Of a stretch of DNA of 64,000 bases, positions 46,575 through 58,860 are shown piece by piece. The position numbers and the translations under genes are program-made. The stretch lies in assembly GCA_037039925.1 (NCBI GenBank), contig JAXRKP010000242.1:190001-254000 (forward strand), read 5' to 3'. Under the pieces are notes generated by a model that was not told the origin of the DNA, ran no database searches, and saw only the letters and a list, made by a program, of their open reading frames with translations. Numbering within the stretch: position 1 is the stretch's first letter; every line of letters starts with the position of its first letter. The DNA comes from Doris montereyensis (taxonomy: Eukaryota; Mollusca; Gastropoda; Nudibranchia; Dorididae).

Positions 46575-49500
46575 CTTCGTCTCTTCCATCCTTCAAATCA
46601 CCTTGCACTTCATCCACTGATCTCTCATGCTCAGAGTTTGTGGCATCCACAAAACTCGATTTGTCATCTGGCATGTAAACATTGTGTAGCTCTGCACCAT
46701 CCTCCGTGCATGTATATCCTTCAGTCTTGACTTCAAGGGTAACAGATTCTTCTACACTTTTGCAATCTTGTCGCTTGGCTCACTCTCTGATAAAACAACT
46801 ACATCTCTCTTGTCTTTAAAAACTAAAATATCGTCTCCATGTGGCAATGCAAAATCGTATTCATCATAAGCGGAGAATTCCAACGTTTTTTCTCTTTCCC
46901 TTCACAGTCAATTTCTCTGACATCTTCAGGTGGTGCTGATTCTTGAGATTTCAAGATGGCACTATTGTCAGACAGATCGTTTTCAGGCAAGACACATTTG
47001 TCGCTAATTTCAACTTCATGCTGAGATTCAAAAATCCCAGGGGCTTGCTCTGTTTGCTCATCGAGTGCTAACTGAGTTGTATCTCCTGGTTCTGTCATGC
47101 TCACTTCCTTTCTTACGATATCTTCTTCCAATGTTTCAAACGAAGACTCAAATTTGGCGCATGAGTCCGTGATCACGTCATCTTCTGAAAATGAAATAAA
47201 AGTGTCAAGTTGACACTCCGTGGATCGTTGTACTCCAACCTCTTCACTGTCAACAAGCTGCTTCCCTTGGTCCAAATTCTCAAACTGAGACTCGTACTCT
47301 ACGCTAGTCTCAGTGACCGGTTGGTCCTCTTTATACGAAACTGATGTGTCGCTCTGACCCCTCGGTGTGGGCTGTGTTGTAGTTTCCTCTGTATCAAACA
47401 GTTTTTGTTCCATGTGAGCATTATCCCGATCCAATGTCTCAGACAGGGTTCAAATTTCACACCTGACTCGGTGACCTCCTGACCTTCTTTATACAACACA
47501 GATGTGTCACTCTGACCCCTCGGTGTGGGCTGTGTTGTAGTTTCCTCTGTGTCAGGTTCAAATTTCACACCTGACTCGGTGACCTCCTGACCTTCTTTAT
47601 ACAACACAGATGTGTCACTCTGACTCTTCGGTGCTGGCTGTGTTGTAGTTTTCTCTGTGTCAGGTTCAAATGTCACACCCGACTCGGTGACCTCCTGACC
47701 TTCTTTATACAACACAGATGTGTCACTCTGACCCTCGGTGTGGGCTGTGTTGTAGTTTCCTCTGTGTCACACAGTTTTTGTTCCATGTGAGCATTATCCC
47801 GATCAATGTCTCAGACAGGGGTTCAAATTTCACACCTGACTCGGTGACCTCCTGACCTTCTTTATACAACACAGATGTGTCACTCTGACCCCTCGGTGTG
47901 GGCTGTGTTGTAGTTTCCTCTGTGTCAAACGGTTTTTGTTCTATGCGAGCATCATCCCGATCCAATGTCTCAGACAGGGTTCAAATTTCACACCTGACTC
48001 AGTGACCTCATGACCTTCTTTATACAACACAGATGTGTCACTCTGACCCCTCGGTGTGGGCTGTGTTGTAGTTTCCTCTGTGTCAAACGGTTTTTGTTCT
48101 ATGTGAGCATCATCCCGATCCAATGTCTCAGACAAGGGTTCAAATTTCACACCTGACTCAGTGACTTCATGACCTTCTTTGTACAACACAGATGTGTCAC
48201 TCTGACCTCCTTTCTTCCTGAGCGCATCACTTTCCTCTATAGTTAGACCGTGATTATCTGACATTTCTTCGACAACTGTCACTTCTCTGGGTTCTATTTC
48301 TTTACTGGAAGCATCAGTCCAGGGAGAAGACACAAGGTTACCTTCCGATACAGGTTCAAGGTCATTCTTGTTACTGAGTTCTGACCTGTCTTTGGGTTCA
48401 AGATCCTCAACGGGTTTTAATGGCAAATCGTCGACTGGCTCAGAGCTTCCTTCTTCAACGGTCTTTGGAATTGACTCAATTTCTTTATCTTCATCCTCAA
48501 ATACAGATCTGTCCATTGAATCAGAATAATCCTCAACAGAAATACTTGGAGATAAAGAGACTCTATTTCTAAATGGTGAAAGATTCAAACCGGGCGTAGG
48601 CAGCTCAAGCGAGGAAGAACGAGTAGATCTGTCTTTTGCCTGCGAAAGACGTGCCATAATCATATCTGAAATTTCTCCAGACGCTAGTTTGATGCTAACA
48701 TCCGTTATGTTCTTTTTCTCTGCATCAGTGTGTACCGTCACTGTTAGCAGTTTTGCGACTTCAAAGACAGTCTCCTGGAGACTTTCTGCATCGGCCAGGG
48801 ATTCTGGTTCTATTTTTAGAACGGACACGTTTGATGCCTGATTAGATTCATCTGTCTCGGTAGATGCGTCATCGGTTGTTTCACTGTCAGCAGTGTCTGG
48901 AACAACCCCGGTACTGCCAGGAGTTTTGGAGTTGACGACTTCCTTCTTGAGCCAATGCTAGGCCGCCTATCAATGTCACATGCAGCCGAGACAGAGTTTT
49001 ACGTGGCTTTCCATCAGCTGTTGAAAATTCAGTCTTAAGCGAGGGATTATTTTTATTCTCATTGAAAGAAATGTCGATCTGAAGAATGACGTCTTCTTCG
49101 GTTGCCTTGCTCTCCTCCGCTGTCGTCATGTCACTAAAGGTGGACGACTCAGCAGCCAATGGTTTCAGTCTCTCACTGAGATTTTGATCTCCTCCGAGAG
49201 GAAATCTGTGTTGGAAAAACGCCTTGAGCTTCTCCTAGGTGTCGGTGTTGGCTCCTCAAAATAGGGTAATAAAGGCTCAGATGAATCTCCACACATTGAC
49301 AGCCTTCTGACCAATTGCTCGTCCGTTCTTCATTGACAGATATATCAATGTTCACCACAGGTGTCGAGCTGCTGTTATTTGAAGCTCCAGAAATGAGTAT
49401 ATCAGGGCACTGAAATGAAGCCGAGCCTTGTTTTTCTTCTTCATCTTCTTCCTCTCCCTCTTCATCTTCTTTTTCCATTAACTCTGATTCCTCTTCTTCC

Positions 49501-50381
49501 TTAACGAAGACATCATCTTCTTCTGTCGAAATCTGAGATCTGTTGATGCATATTTCAGGAGACAACAGAGATGGTATATCTGCAGACTGAGAAATTTCAG
49601 GGATTTCAAAATCTTCTCGTTAAGTAACATCTTTGTGGAATCTTCAAAAGGCTCAGGAGAGTTCAAATGATGAGTGTGACTTTTCTGTGGTTCATGAACT
49701 GTCGGAAATACTTTCGTGGGTTTTTCTATCTCAGGTATTGCAACAGCGCACTGTTTGAGGTACTTCATCTTCATGTATTTCATCAAGAGACTGTTCTAAA
49801 CACAAAGAGTTTGTTTTATCAGTTACATCTTCAGGAGTACATACAGCCTCTTCCATTATTGATTTCTCCACAGCTGAATGAGTTGTAAGTTCAGTGTCTT
49901 CCTCGCCTGGTGACAAAAACCCGTCTCCATAAGCCATTTCAGTTATGAGACGCCTGGCAACATCAACAGCAAAAGTCTCAATGTCGCTTGTTTCAGGCAA
50001 TGAATTATCGGTCTCTAAGATTTCAGCACCTCTGTTACCATCCATGTCATCATCAGGTTCTACAGCTGGCATTCGTTGGCCATCTACGCTCACAGGTTCT
50101 ACAGCGGGCATTCGTTGGCCATCTACGTCATCAGGTTCTACAATGGGTATTCGTTGGCCATCTACGTCATCAGGTTCTACAATGGGTATTCGTTGGCTAT
50201 CTACACCATTGTGTTCGTCAGCAGACGTTTGTTGTGTATCTTCTTTGAGGCATGTCACTTTCAAGACAAGTTGGTTGGTCAGAAAGATCAGTGGATTCGG
50301 TACAAACTGCGGACAACTGCTCTGGTGCCTTTGATGCCAGCACAACCTGATCAACAGCGTTTTCGTGGCTTGTTGGTGACC
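46575..50381 (-). CDS. Large acidic PEVK-like exon with internal repeats (3.8 kb)
   Basis: It begins after CTATTAAAAG at GGTCACC (phase 2) and ends GACGAAG|GTATTT (phase 1); both phases agree with the neighbours. The protein is low-complexity and acidic, rich in Glu, Asp, Ser and Thr, with no globular domain. It contains a 13-residue repeat (VEPDDVDGQRIPI type, 50.05-50.21 kb), a Glu-rich tract (49.43-49.50 kb) and seven copies of a GQSDTSVLYKEG unit (47.3-48.2 kb). Coding frame changes many times, at points including about 46760, 46890, 47450, 47735, 47800, 47985, 48930, 49300, 49620 and 50260. Between breaks the frame is clean and in register with the repeats. An unstructured elastic spacer is the likely role. 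A set of smaller exons is possible, but I see no splice sites at the breaks. Confidence 0.7.
47320..48215 (-). repeat. Coding tandem repeat, 159-bp and 108-bp units, seven copies
   Basis: The anchor GATGTGTCRCTCTGAC (plus strand) occurs at 47343, 47501, 47609, 47717, 47874, 48032 and 48191, giving spacings of 158, 108, 108, 157, 158 and 159. The full unit encodes 53 residues (GQSDTSVLYKEGHEVTESGV, then KFEPLSETLDRDDAHIEQ, then KPFDTEETTTQPTPR). The short unit lacks the 17-residue LSETL...KPF insert. Spacings one or two bases short of 159 coincide with lost bases in G or C runs, and each breaks the frame. Confidence 0.85.
50050..50212 (-). repeat. 39-bp coding tandem repeat, about four copies
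   Basis: The plus-strand unit CGTTGGCCATCTACG... recurs every 39 bp and encodes the 13-residue VEPDDVDGQRIPI (variants RMPA, VSVDG). The period is a multiple of three and lies inside the 3.8-kb acidic exon. Confidence 0.8.
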
Positions 50382-51472
50382 CTTTTAATAGGGAAAATCA
50401 TATAGTGTCAAATTTACAATCAGGAAACGGGATCAGGGTATTATAAGACAGTAAAGAGTGAAGAAAAGAATGCGTGAAATTGTGTGTTCTCAATGAAAAA
50501 AAGAAAAAAAACCAAACAAACAGGAAGAGTCAAAAACGACAAGAGCAGTAATTCAGCAAACTGAGATTTGCCGTATCAGACACTCCTCTTTTGAAGCCAT
50601 CTGTGGGTGTTTATTTTCCTGTGAACCCTTTCCCGTTACAAAATCAAAGGAATAAAACAAATTTGAGGAGAGCATTTATCAGTGCACGATACAAACCCAC
50701 AACCATAGAAAAAATCCTTCTAAAAAATAAATAATTAAAAAAAAAGAAAGTGAAGTAAAAATCACCGGAAAGTTTAACATGTGAAGAGTGATGTGCAAAC
50801 AGATGTAACTCTTCAGCTATTGAAGTTTCTACTTAGTTTAAATGAAATTACTGAAATTTTACAACAATAACCGTTTATTGATGGATAATCCATACTACTC
50901 TGAAAAGCCGGAGTACATCCATAGATGGATCTATTTCAGGCTATAGGCAATATCATGTCCTCTGGGCCCATAGATAAGAAATAAGCTTACCATAGCATAG
51001 CTAACAGGGATAATTTGTTCAGCATGACCACTGAGTTATAAGTAAATATAGAAAGAGGAGTAATTAATGTCTTCTTGTCTCACCAACGTCAACCCCACCA
51101 AAGAAACTATAACAAATTATTTTTTTGAATACAAAAAGTAAAATAGTGATTTTGACTTTTAGTCTTATTTGTGAATCTAGATGATAGACATTTAGGGATA
51201 TTAATACATATAAATGTATGTCCTTTTGACCCACAGAGAAGAAACAACCCTTCCAGAGCTATCAATAGGAAAGATTTTTGCTCAGCATGATCTTTGAGTT
51301 ATAGTAAAGATACCAAGAGAGGTAGGTGTAAACATTTTCATCCTATCCTGCCTTCTCGTCCAAACCCAACAAAAAATGCAACAAACAAAACAAAAAAATG
51401 GTGAAGCAGTGATTTTTTACTTTTATCCCAATTTGTGAAAATGCATAAAAGACGTTTGTGTGTATTGTTTAC
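50382..51472. other. Intron, about 1.1 kb, no feature seen
   Basis: AT-rich sequence between the small linker exon and the large acidic exon. No exon, SINE or strong tandem repeat is visible. Two stretches around 50980-51080 and 51225-51320 resemble each other (AGAA-ATAAGCTTACC/AGAAACAACC and GCATGAxCxxTGAGTTATA), suggesting a weak old duplication. Confidence 0.5.
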
Positions 51473-51517
51473 CTAACCAGTCCATTGTAATGGAGTCCAG
51501 GAGCTCAAAATCTTCCA
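51473..51517 (-). CDS. Small linker exon (15 codons)
   Basis: A 45-bp exon bounded by AAATGTCAG upstream and GTTAG|GTAAAC downstream. It reads EDFELLDSITMDWL with phase-2 entry and phase-1 exit, fitting both neighbours exactly (G+TG on entry, G+GG on exit). It has no recognisable domain. It was found only because it links the Ig exon at 52246 to the large acidic exon below; it is too short to stand on its own as an open frame. Confidence 0.65.
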   Translation of the reverse strand, partial: WKILSSWTPLQWTG

Positions 51518-52245
51518 CTGACATTTGAAGGAAATACATTAGGAAAGAAAATTACGAGCAATCAAATGCATGATGAAAGTCTAGTCAGCAAACAGAGAGG
51601 CTGCAGCCAGAATGCTAAAATATGAAAGGGAGAGACTTTTGAGTAAAAATTGCACAGAGAAAAAGTCACAGTAGGAGTTATTTGAGAATGTTAACTGTGT
51701 TTTGTTTTGCTCTTTCAAGATTGAAATAAAGAACGCAGGTGTGGTAGTAAGCTCGAAAAATCAGAGAAAATTTTGTTATGGATCACAGATCAATGAGCTT
51801 GTAAATGGGAAAGAGAAAGAGAAAAGATTGACACAGTTGTCATGCTAGCTAGGGACAGAAAAGCAGGTGTCAGATCTGAACTGTTTAAAAAATTTTGAAA
51901 ATGGAAGCAAATCAAAAGTGTATAATATGTAAAAGTGTTAGCGTCTATACGATATAACAGAAGCTTTTAAATATTAAAGACGAAGAAAAAAAGGCTACAT
52001 CATTTGTATTCAATGAATAAATATCATTATATTATTTGAATAATTGAAAAAATGTTATACAAGATAAAAGATAGGAGTACATGATTCAAATGTTAAATAG
52101 CCAGAGAGAGTAGAGATTTAAAAAAATAAATATACATGTTTTTTAGAGTATTTAGAGTATTTTCAGAGATAGAAACTGCAATTGAAAGCAAGCAAACTAT
52201 TTCTGGTGTCATACAGAACAGGATCATCCATAGAAAGTGCATTAC

Positions 52246-52974
52246 CTGAAACGTGTAGGTCAGCTTTTGTGGAGACAGTTCCATGAACGTTTGTGGCTCT
52301 GCACTCGTATTCACCTTCGTCTTCAGGGAAAGACTCGGTAATATCAGAGTGCAGCGTCCTTGGTCCAGGCTCGATTCGGTAGACAGGGGAGTCCCGGATG
52401 ACCTCTCCGTCCAAATACCAGGTCAACTCAGGCTCGGGCTCACCGGTGACGACAACCAAAACGCACCGGCAGACCCTCGGTAGCTTCAACAGCGCTGAAG
52501 CTCTTGCATGAAGGTCGGTCTCTCCCCTGTGCTTTCCACCTTCTCCAAGGCCTGGACTACTTCGAAATCTTCTTCAGTAGGAATAACTTGTGTGACAGTG
52601 ATAGGAGCGGTAACGCCCTCTGGCACACTTTCTTCAATCTCACTGATAAGATTTTCAAACGCGTCAATGCTGGTTGGACTGGTTTCTTCTTCTTCCGCTG
52701 GGAGAGATTTCCAGTTGAGCAGTGACGTCCTCTGGTGCTTCTTCTTCTTGGTGGGAAATCTCGGCTGGAATGATCTGGATCACTTCTTCGGCCGAGGTTT
52801 CAGGTGAAACTTCCTCCGTCTCGATGGTAATGGTTTGGTCGGTAACTGTTTCTGTGGGGGCAGTTTCGGGTGTGATGACCTCCACAATGGTAGTTTCCAG
52901 ACTCTCCTCTTCCTGGGTTTCAACTATGGTGGGGAGTTCAACTTCCTCCTCGGGTAATTCAGGTACCTCTGGTT
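52246..52974 (-). CDS. Exon: acidic spacer followed by an I-set Ig domain
   Basis: The acceptor TTTAG precedes AACCAGAGG and the exon ends at TTTCAG|GTAATG, phase 1. The first two thirds encode an acidic, Thr/Pro-rich spacer (PELPEEEVELPTIVETQ, then repeated ETVT/TIETEE patches), resembling short PEVK. The rest is an Ig: GEPEPELTWYLDGEV, the C-strand Trp, DEGEYECRATN and a final STKADLHVSG. The F-strand Cys is present and the B-strand FGC is visible just before one frame break. The frame breaks near 52698 (after EISPS), near 52488 and near 52450, and each time the expected domain resumes in another frame. Isolated indel errors explain this better than a pseudogene. It splices in phase to the small exon at 51473-51517? 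No: that exon follows it in transcription, with G+TG giving Val, and the match is exact. Confidence 0.8.
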
Positions 52975-53984
52975 CTAAACAAAGGAAAAATAAAGCTACT
53001 GATAAGAATTTTGTTTGGTATTCAGCAAAGAGATAGACACCAAGGAATGTGTAAAATGTTAAAAAAAAAATGATGAAGTTTTGATCAAATAAAACTCTTT
53101 TTATCTTGTCACATATTCTCTGGTCATTAATACAAAGAGAGGAAATCAAGTGCTATTTCTTTTCTGTTAATTTTTTTACCTTTAAAACAAATTCAAAATC
53201 TTCAGATGCAAATTGTTTTTTACTTATAATTTCCATTGAAAAAAAAAGTTCACAGATTGATCCCAAATTGTTTTTGAAATGTAACCAATATCAAAAAGTG
53301 ATCTCAAATATAATAAAGTCGTTATCAGATAAAGCATCTGCGTCAAGATTAATTACTTAGTAGAGTATGTAAGGATCGAGATATTCTGAAACAGAATCAA
53401 TTCTTTAGAGGCAATTTGGAGGAAAACAAATAAAGGACAAAAATAGGAGAATTTCTCAACTCTTGTTGTGATTGGCACAGTGGTAGAAAAAACCTGAAAA
53501 GAGAGCTTATTAATGTATGAAAAACTGACAGACAAAGCATAATAATCTTTATGATTTGATTCATTGATTCATTGATTGCTTTTCTGTGATAAGGCTGTCT
53601 GTCCTTCACATGAGAATCTTAAGATCAAGACTGAAGAAGCAGCTGTCAGGATAGTAGAGGAACATTTTTTATGAATAGTTAATGGAAAAAATCCAGCATC
53701 ATCTTCTGCGGATATGACATCAATTTTTATAATTGCTATTCAAGTTACCAAATTTCCTATTTGCTATTCAAATTACTAAATATTCCGATTTGCCATTCAA
53801 GTTCTACATTTCTTTGCTTTGCTTTTCATTTAATTACAACTTTTTCTTTATTTTGCTTTATGTACATATCTCCCTACTTCACTTAATTCACAACCTTTTT
53901 TATGCCTTTGGCTATGTTTACATTTCGCATTAATTTTTTCTTTATTCCCATAATAATCCAAATGAGGTGTGTAAGTAAAAGTAA

Positions 53985-54272
53985 GTAAAGTTCCTTCAAG
54001 GCCCTTAAGGCCTATAGAGCCGGAGCTCATCCCGGTTTCTATAGCGTGAAGCGGAACACGTGACAATAATCACCTCTTGGCCAGGACGCTAGTCTGGCAT
54101 AGGTTTTTACTCCCAAGCTAGTGCTTGTACCCATTTGCACCTGGGTAGAGTGGGGAAACTGCATGTTAAGTTCCCAAGGAACACAACGACAGACCTGGCA
54201 TTGCTAGGATTCGAACTCAGGACCTCATGATCCTCAGTCCGGCAGCCTAACCGCTCGGCCACCGACGTCACA
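53985..54272 (-). mobile_element. SINE family A, best-preserved copy
   Basis: Minus orientation: box A TGGCCGAGCGGTTAGG and box B GAGTTCGAATCC at tRNA spacing, a body with CCCAGGTGCAAATGGGTACA and CTTGGGAGTAAAAACC, a 3' block GCTCTATAGGCCTTAAGGGC and a short TTAC repeat tail. The head looks Ser/Leu-like (long variable arm), but it is a SINE head, not a tRNA gene. Confidence 0.92.
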
Positions 54273-56199
54273 ATCTAAATAAACTTGAAAATTATTTAGC
54301 AGGAACCTATCACAAAAAACCCATACAAAACATAATAAAATTAAGCAATTAGAGGAAGTCCTGAAAAGTAGAAAGATAAATTATTAGAGGTCTCAATTTT
54401 GTTATTCAGATTTGTTTAAAATAAAGAGAGTAACAGAGGTGTCATAATAGATCTAAATTGATCTCTCCATGGATCTGAAAGCTTTGCAGCAAGGGTGACA
54501 AGCAATTTGCAATTAAATGTCTAATTTGTCGTTTTTCCTCGGTAAAATTCAGTCATCGATTGCTACACAGTTCTGATTGGGTGAAAAGCTAGGCTGCCAA
54601 ACATAGCAACAAATCAGATCATTAAAAAAGCAAGGTGGCCTTGCAAGAAAGACAATTGAAGATAGATTACTACCTTGTCTGTGCTGGGTCATATCAAACA
54701 TAGACTATAAATCCTTGTCTTTCCATGTCAGTTGAAGGTCATTGTATAACATTAGATAAATGTGCTATATTTCCATTTAATGTTGTATTGATTTCCTTAG
54801 GTTGTTTTCACTAAACCTTCATCTTTCAATTATTTGACTATCTTAATATTATGTATTTTGCCTGGTAGGCCAATATTTTAATGAAAAAGTTTGTCTTTAA
54901 GGGGTGGGGGTGGGGTGGGGGGGGCCTGGACTGGCCAGTTTGGACCAAAACGTTGATTTTCTGTTCTTTCCATACTCGGGTAGAACGATCATTTATCTAC
55001 AAGTTCATGGCAGAAAAATGTCCATATGATGATGCATAATTTTTGTTTTACAAAATATTTTGTAGACAAGGGTAAAACCGGTCAATTTTGGCGTAAATTA
55101 CCCTAACACTGACTAAGAAAATGGCAGTAAAAACCCGTATATTGGCAGTTAATCACCAAATGAGGCAGCACACGATATTTGACCTCGCCGATCAACGAAT
55201 CTGCCGTCGCTGTGTGATATAAAGGTGTTGCGCATCAGTGTGTATGTAAACACACGCAAAAGCATAGGATATAGAGAATAAAAACAAATAACTGGTCATT
55301 TCGATGTTTGTTTTCACAACAGTGCACATCTAAACCTAGATTTATAATCCTATTTACATAAGTAACAATACCATAGACTGTCGAAAGAGTAAGGGGGCTG
55401 CTACAACAAGGGAAACCTGTCCGAAGCGTTTGTTTTGTGTTATTTTTTAATTATTTTTTTACTTGCATTTTTCTCGAAATGTAGTTTTTCCAGACTATAA
55501 AATTCTATCTCATCCGCCATTTACCGAACGATTTGTATTATATTTGGCACACATGTTCCTCTTGTCAATGTTAATAGAATGACGTCAGTTTTATTTTATG
55601 TATTGTAAAATGTTTGAGAAATTTTATTTTTTTTGCAATAAAAACGTTGTTTTTGTACATTCACTATAGATCTAGTATTTTTAAAAATTCATAAAAAAAA
55701 TAAATATCCAAAATATCGAAAATACCCGACGTCACTCTTTAGATAATGAATGGAAAAGACGATCTGCACAAGTTTTGAGTGATTTCATTCGTAACTAAGG
55801 AGGAGATAGATTTTGAAAATTGAGTCAAAATCCAAGATGGCGACCATTTCTATGGCAACCAAGGACGCTACCAACTTTTCAATGATATAGAATGGCTGTA
55901 TTTTGACAGTTACTCATGTACATACTAAAAACAAAAACTAAACTCAAAAGCAAAAAAAAAAGCACTTCAGCTTTAACTGAGCTCCAAGTGTCACTCAACT
56001 ACTTTCCTTAAAGTATATTATATAATATGTAAAATATTCTTGAATCTATTAGATCTAATTCTTTTTTTACAAATGTCTTTTTTTTTATTTTAGTATTTCT
56101 CATAAATTCCATATGATATTCTAATGTGACCTAAATCTTTTTTAAATTCTCTCCTTTTCATCCTCATCTTGACACCACTCTCTCTGCACCTCTATCCGC

Positions 56200-56275
56200 C
56201 TGCTTCTGTCTCTGTCTGTCTGTCTCTGTCTGTCTTTCTGCCTGTCTGTCTGTCTGTCTGTCTTTCTCTCTACAC
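56200..56275. repeat. (TCTG)n microsatellite
   Basis: TCTG/TCTC repeats of about 75 bp on the plus strand. Confidence 0.85.
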
Positions 56276-56461
56276 CTTCTCTATTTGCTGTTTACTATAT
56301 GTATTTCAATCCTTTTCATAGCGTGTGTGTGAAAACACCCAGTACATTGATATCCATTCTGTTTATGTACAGTTGTTATGATATCTTTGTTGTTCTGCTG
56401 TCAGATGAAGGGTTACTCTCATTAAATAGCACTCACAGTAGATGAAGTAGGTACTATAAGG

Positions 56462-56475
56462 ATAATAATAATAAC

Positions 56476-56562
<87 letters not shown>
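56462..56562. repeat. (AAT)n microsatellite, about 100 bp
   Basis: AAT repeats, nearly pure. They face an (ATT) array at 56833-56905 across the CTT array, so the two could pair as an inverted repeat. Confidence 0.95.
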
Positions 56563-56579
56563 CGCCTTTATTATTATTA

Positions 56580-56802
56580 CTATTCTTCTTCTTCTTCTTC
56601 TTTTTCTATTTCTTCTTCTTCTTCTTTTTTTTCTTTTTCTTCTTCTTCTTCTTCTTCTTCTTCTTCTTCTTCTCTTCTTCTCCTTCTCCTTCTCCTCCTC
56701 CTCCTTCTCCTTCTCCTTCTCCTTCTCCTTCTTCTTCTTCTTCTTCTTCTTCTTCTTCTTCTTCTTCTTCTTCTTCTTCTTCTTCTTCTTCTTCTTCTTC
56801 TT

Positions 56803-56833
<31 letters not shown>

Positions 56834-56860
56834 TTATTATTATTATTATTATTATCATTA

Positions 56861-56892
<32 letters not shown>

Positions 56893-56905
56893 TTCATTAA
56901 TATTA
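56580..56905. repeat. (CTT)n array followed by (ATT)n
   Basis: CTT with CTC/CCT interruptions from 56580 to 56832, then ATT to about 56905. Poly-Arg and poly-Glu frames across it are artefacts. Confidence 0.95.
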
Positions 56906-57859
56906 TCATCTTAATTCTCTAATCTTGAGGAGCAAATCCCAATATACTAATCCAGGAGGGTATTTGGTTTATTCAGTCTTCATCAATAATCTCCCTACTC
57001 ACTGTCAGTACAACTGTAAGACTGTGGTGTCTTGAGTTAAAGATTATAAAATAATATGCCTAGGACTAGAATAGATCAAATCTCAGATCTTTACTGTGCT
57101 CAACAACAATAATATTTCAACGTAATTTCAGGATTTGTTTGTTTGAAGTTTTTTCCAGTTGTTCTTCTTTTGCTTTGGACTTGCACTCAATGAATGTTTT
57201 GTTTTGTTTTGTGTTTTTAAAAAAAAAAGTTATACTTTCCCATTAATTCAAATTTTGCTCTTTGCAAAAGAATTTGTAGTTTACTTGTGGCAAAATAAAT
57301 TGCATGTTTTTTCCTCCCTGTCGTGGAGCCTATCAGTTTGTGTAGAATGTGTGTAACGCTTTCCTATTGTCCTTCACTATTTTATCTTGATGGAATACAC
57401 GGACACCGTAATCTTTTGAAAAAAACAAGGTGATTTGGAAATTTATGTGTGAGATGTTAACATCGTTGTCAGTGCAGTATTTCAAAATCCTCCAAATATT
57501 AAAACTGGTCAAAGATCTTTCTGACAGGAAATAAAAACAACAATCCAACTGCGTTAAATGTTATATTATGTTGTTTGTCCAGATATCATTTTGTGCGTCT
57601 CTTTTCAGTATCCACCTCAGGCGTAGTGCGTCCCCAGACAAAAACCAAAGAAAAACACAATTACAATTGAGTAACAATTTTACTTCATGGCTTGTAACTA
57701 CGAGTGTAAAGATTAACAGTGCGGCAAGGGGCATGTCGAAAGTGATGACTAATCATCTGAAATAATATTGAAGCCCAGTACAAACAAATACGAGACAAAT
57801 ACAAAGGAAGAGATAGACAGAAAAACTCTTTTTGAGTACCAATGAAATCAAGCCACGAC

Positions 57860-58000
57860 CTAAGGAGCATAGTAAGCATGGTTGGTAGTGTGCTCTCCTT
57901 TCATGGCAAGATGATGGGTGACAACGCGGAGGTCACGGGTTCAATTCTCATGGTGCTCAAAGATTTTTTCCTGTCTATTCCTTTGTATTTATCTCATCTT
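57860..58000 (+). mobile_element. tRNA-headed SINE-like element (family D)
   Basis: AAGCATGGTTGGTAGTGTGC resembles box A, and GGAGGTCACGGGTTCAATTC contains a box B, about 60 bp apart. A TTTTTTCCTGT stretch follows. Single copy in the window, ends approximate. Confidence 0.5.
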
Positions 58001-58109
58001 TCTTCTTATGGGTCTTTAGTATTATTTCAGATCATTATTCAGCTTATAACTACAAAGTGTTTCAGTGTGTGTGTGTGAGAATGATGTTTGATGTACATGT
58101 AGGCGCTGA

Positions 58110-58860
58110 TCCATGTTCATTTGGACAGGTGTAAAAGCCCTGTCCATTTGACAGGTGTAAAAGCCATGTTCATTTGGACAGGTTTAAAAACCATGCTCAT
58201 CTGGACAGGTGTAAAAGCCATGTTCATTTGGACAGGTGTAAAAGCAATGTTCATTTGAACAGGTGTAAAAGCAATATTTATTTGGACAGTTGAAAAAGCC
58301 GTCTCCATTTGGACAGGTGTAAAATCCATGTTCATTGGGACAGGTGTAACAGCCGTCTTCATTTTGACAGGTGTAAAAGCCGTAAAAGCCATCGTCATTT
58401 GGACAGGTGTAAAAGCCATCTTCATTTGGACAGGTGTAAAAGCCGTCTTTATTTGGACAGGTGTAAAAGCCATGTATTCATTTGGACAGGTGTAAAATCC
58501 ATGTCCATTTGGACAGGTGTCAAATCCATCTTCATTTTGACAGTTCGTTTGGACGGGTGTAAAATCCATGTTCATCTGGACAGGTGTAAAAACCATGTGT
58601 TCATTTGGATCAGGTGTAAAAGCCATGTTCATTTGGACAAGTGTCGAATGCATGTTCATTTTGACAGTTCGTTTGGACAGGTGTAAAATCCATGTTCAGT
58701 TGGACAGGTGTAAAAGCCATGTTCATTTGGATCAGGTGTAAAAGCCATGTGTTCATTGGGACAGGTGTAAAATCCATGTTCATTTGGATCAGGTGTAAAA
58801 GCCTTGTATAAAAGCCATGTTTATTTGGATCAAGTGTAAAAGTCATGCGGCTGCACATGC
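58110..58860. repeat. 27-30 bp minisatellite, about 25 copies
   Basis: The plus unit TTCATTTGGACAGGTGTAAA, then AGCCATG repeats with variants (AATCCATG, GTCTTCATTT, GGATCAGGTG, GACAGTTCG) and lengths of mostly 27-30 bp. Minus frames read MNMAFTPVQ repeatedly, because 27 is divisible by three and the unit lacks stops. Irregular units and the absence of splice sites argue against coding. Confidence 0.9.

Noticed and set aside
49945..50334. Plus-strand frames over the 39-bp repeat (GIRWPSTSSGSTM)
   Set aside because: Shadow of the VEPDDVDGQRIPI repeat in the minus coding exon.
54200..54272. Possible tRNA gene (box A and box B present)
   Set aside because: It continues into a SINE body repeated at six other sites, and the acceptor-stem pairing is not convincing.
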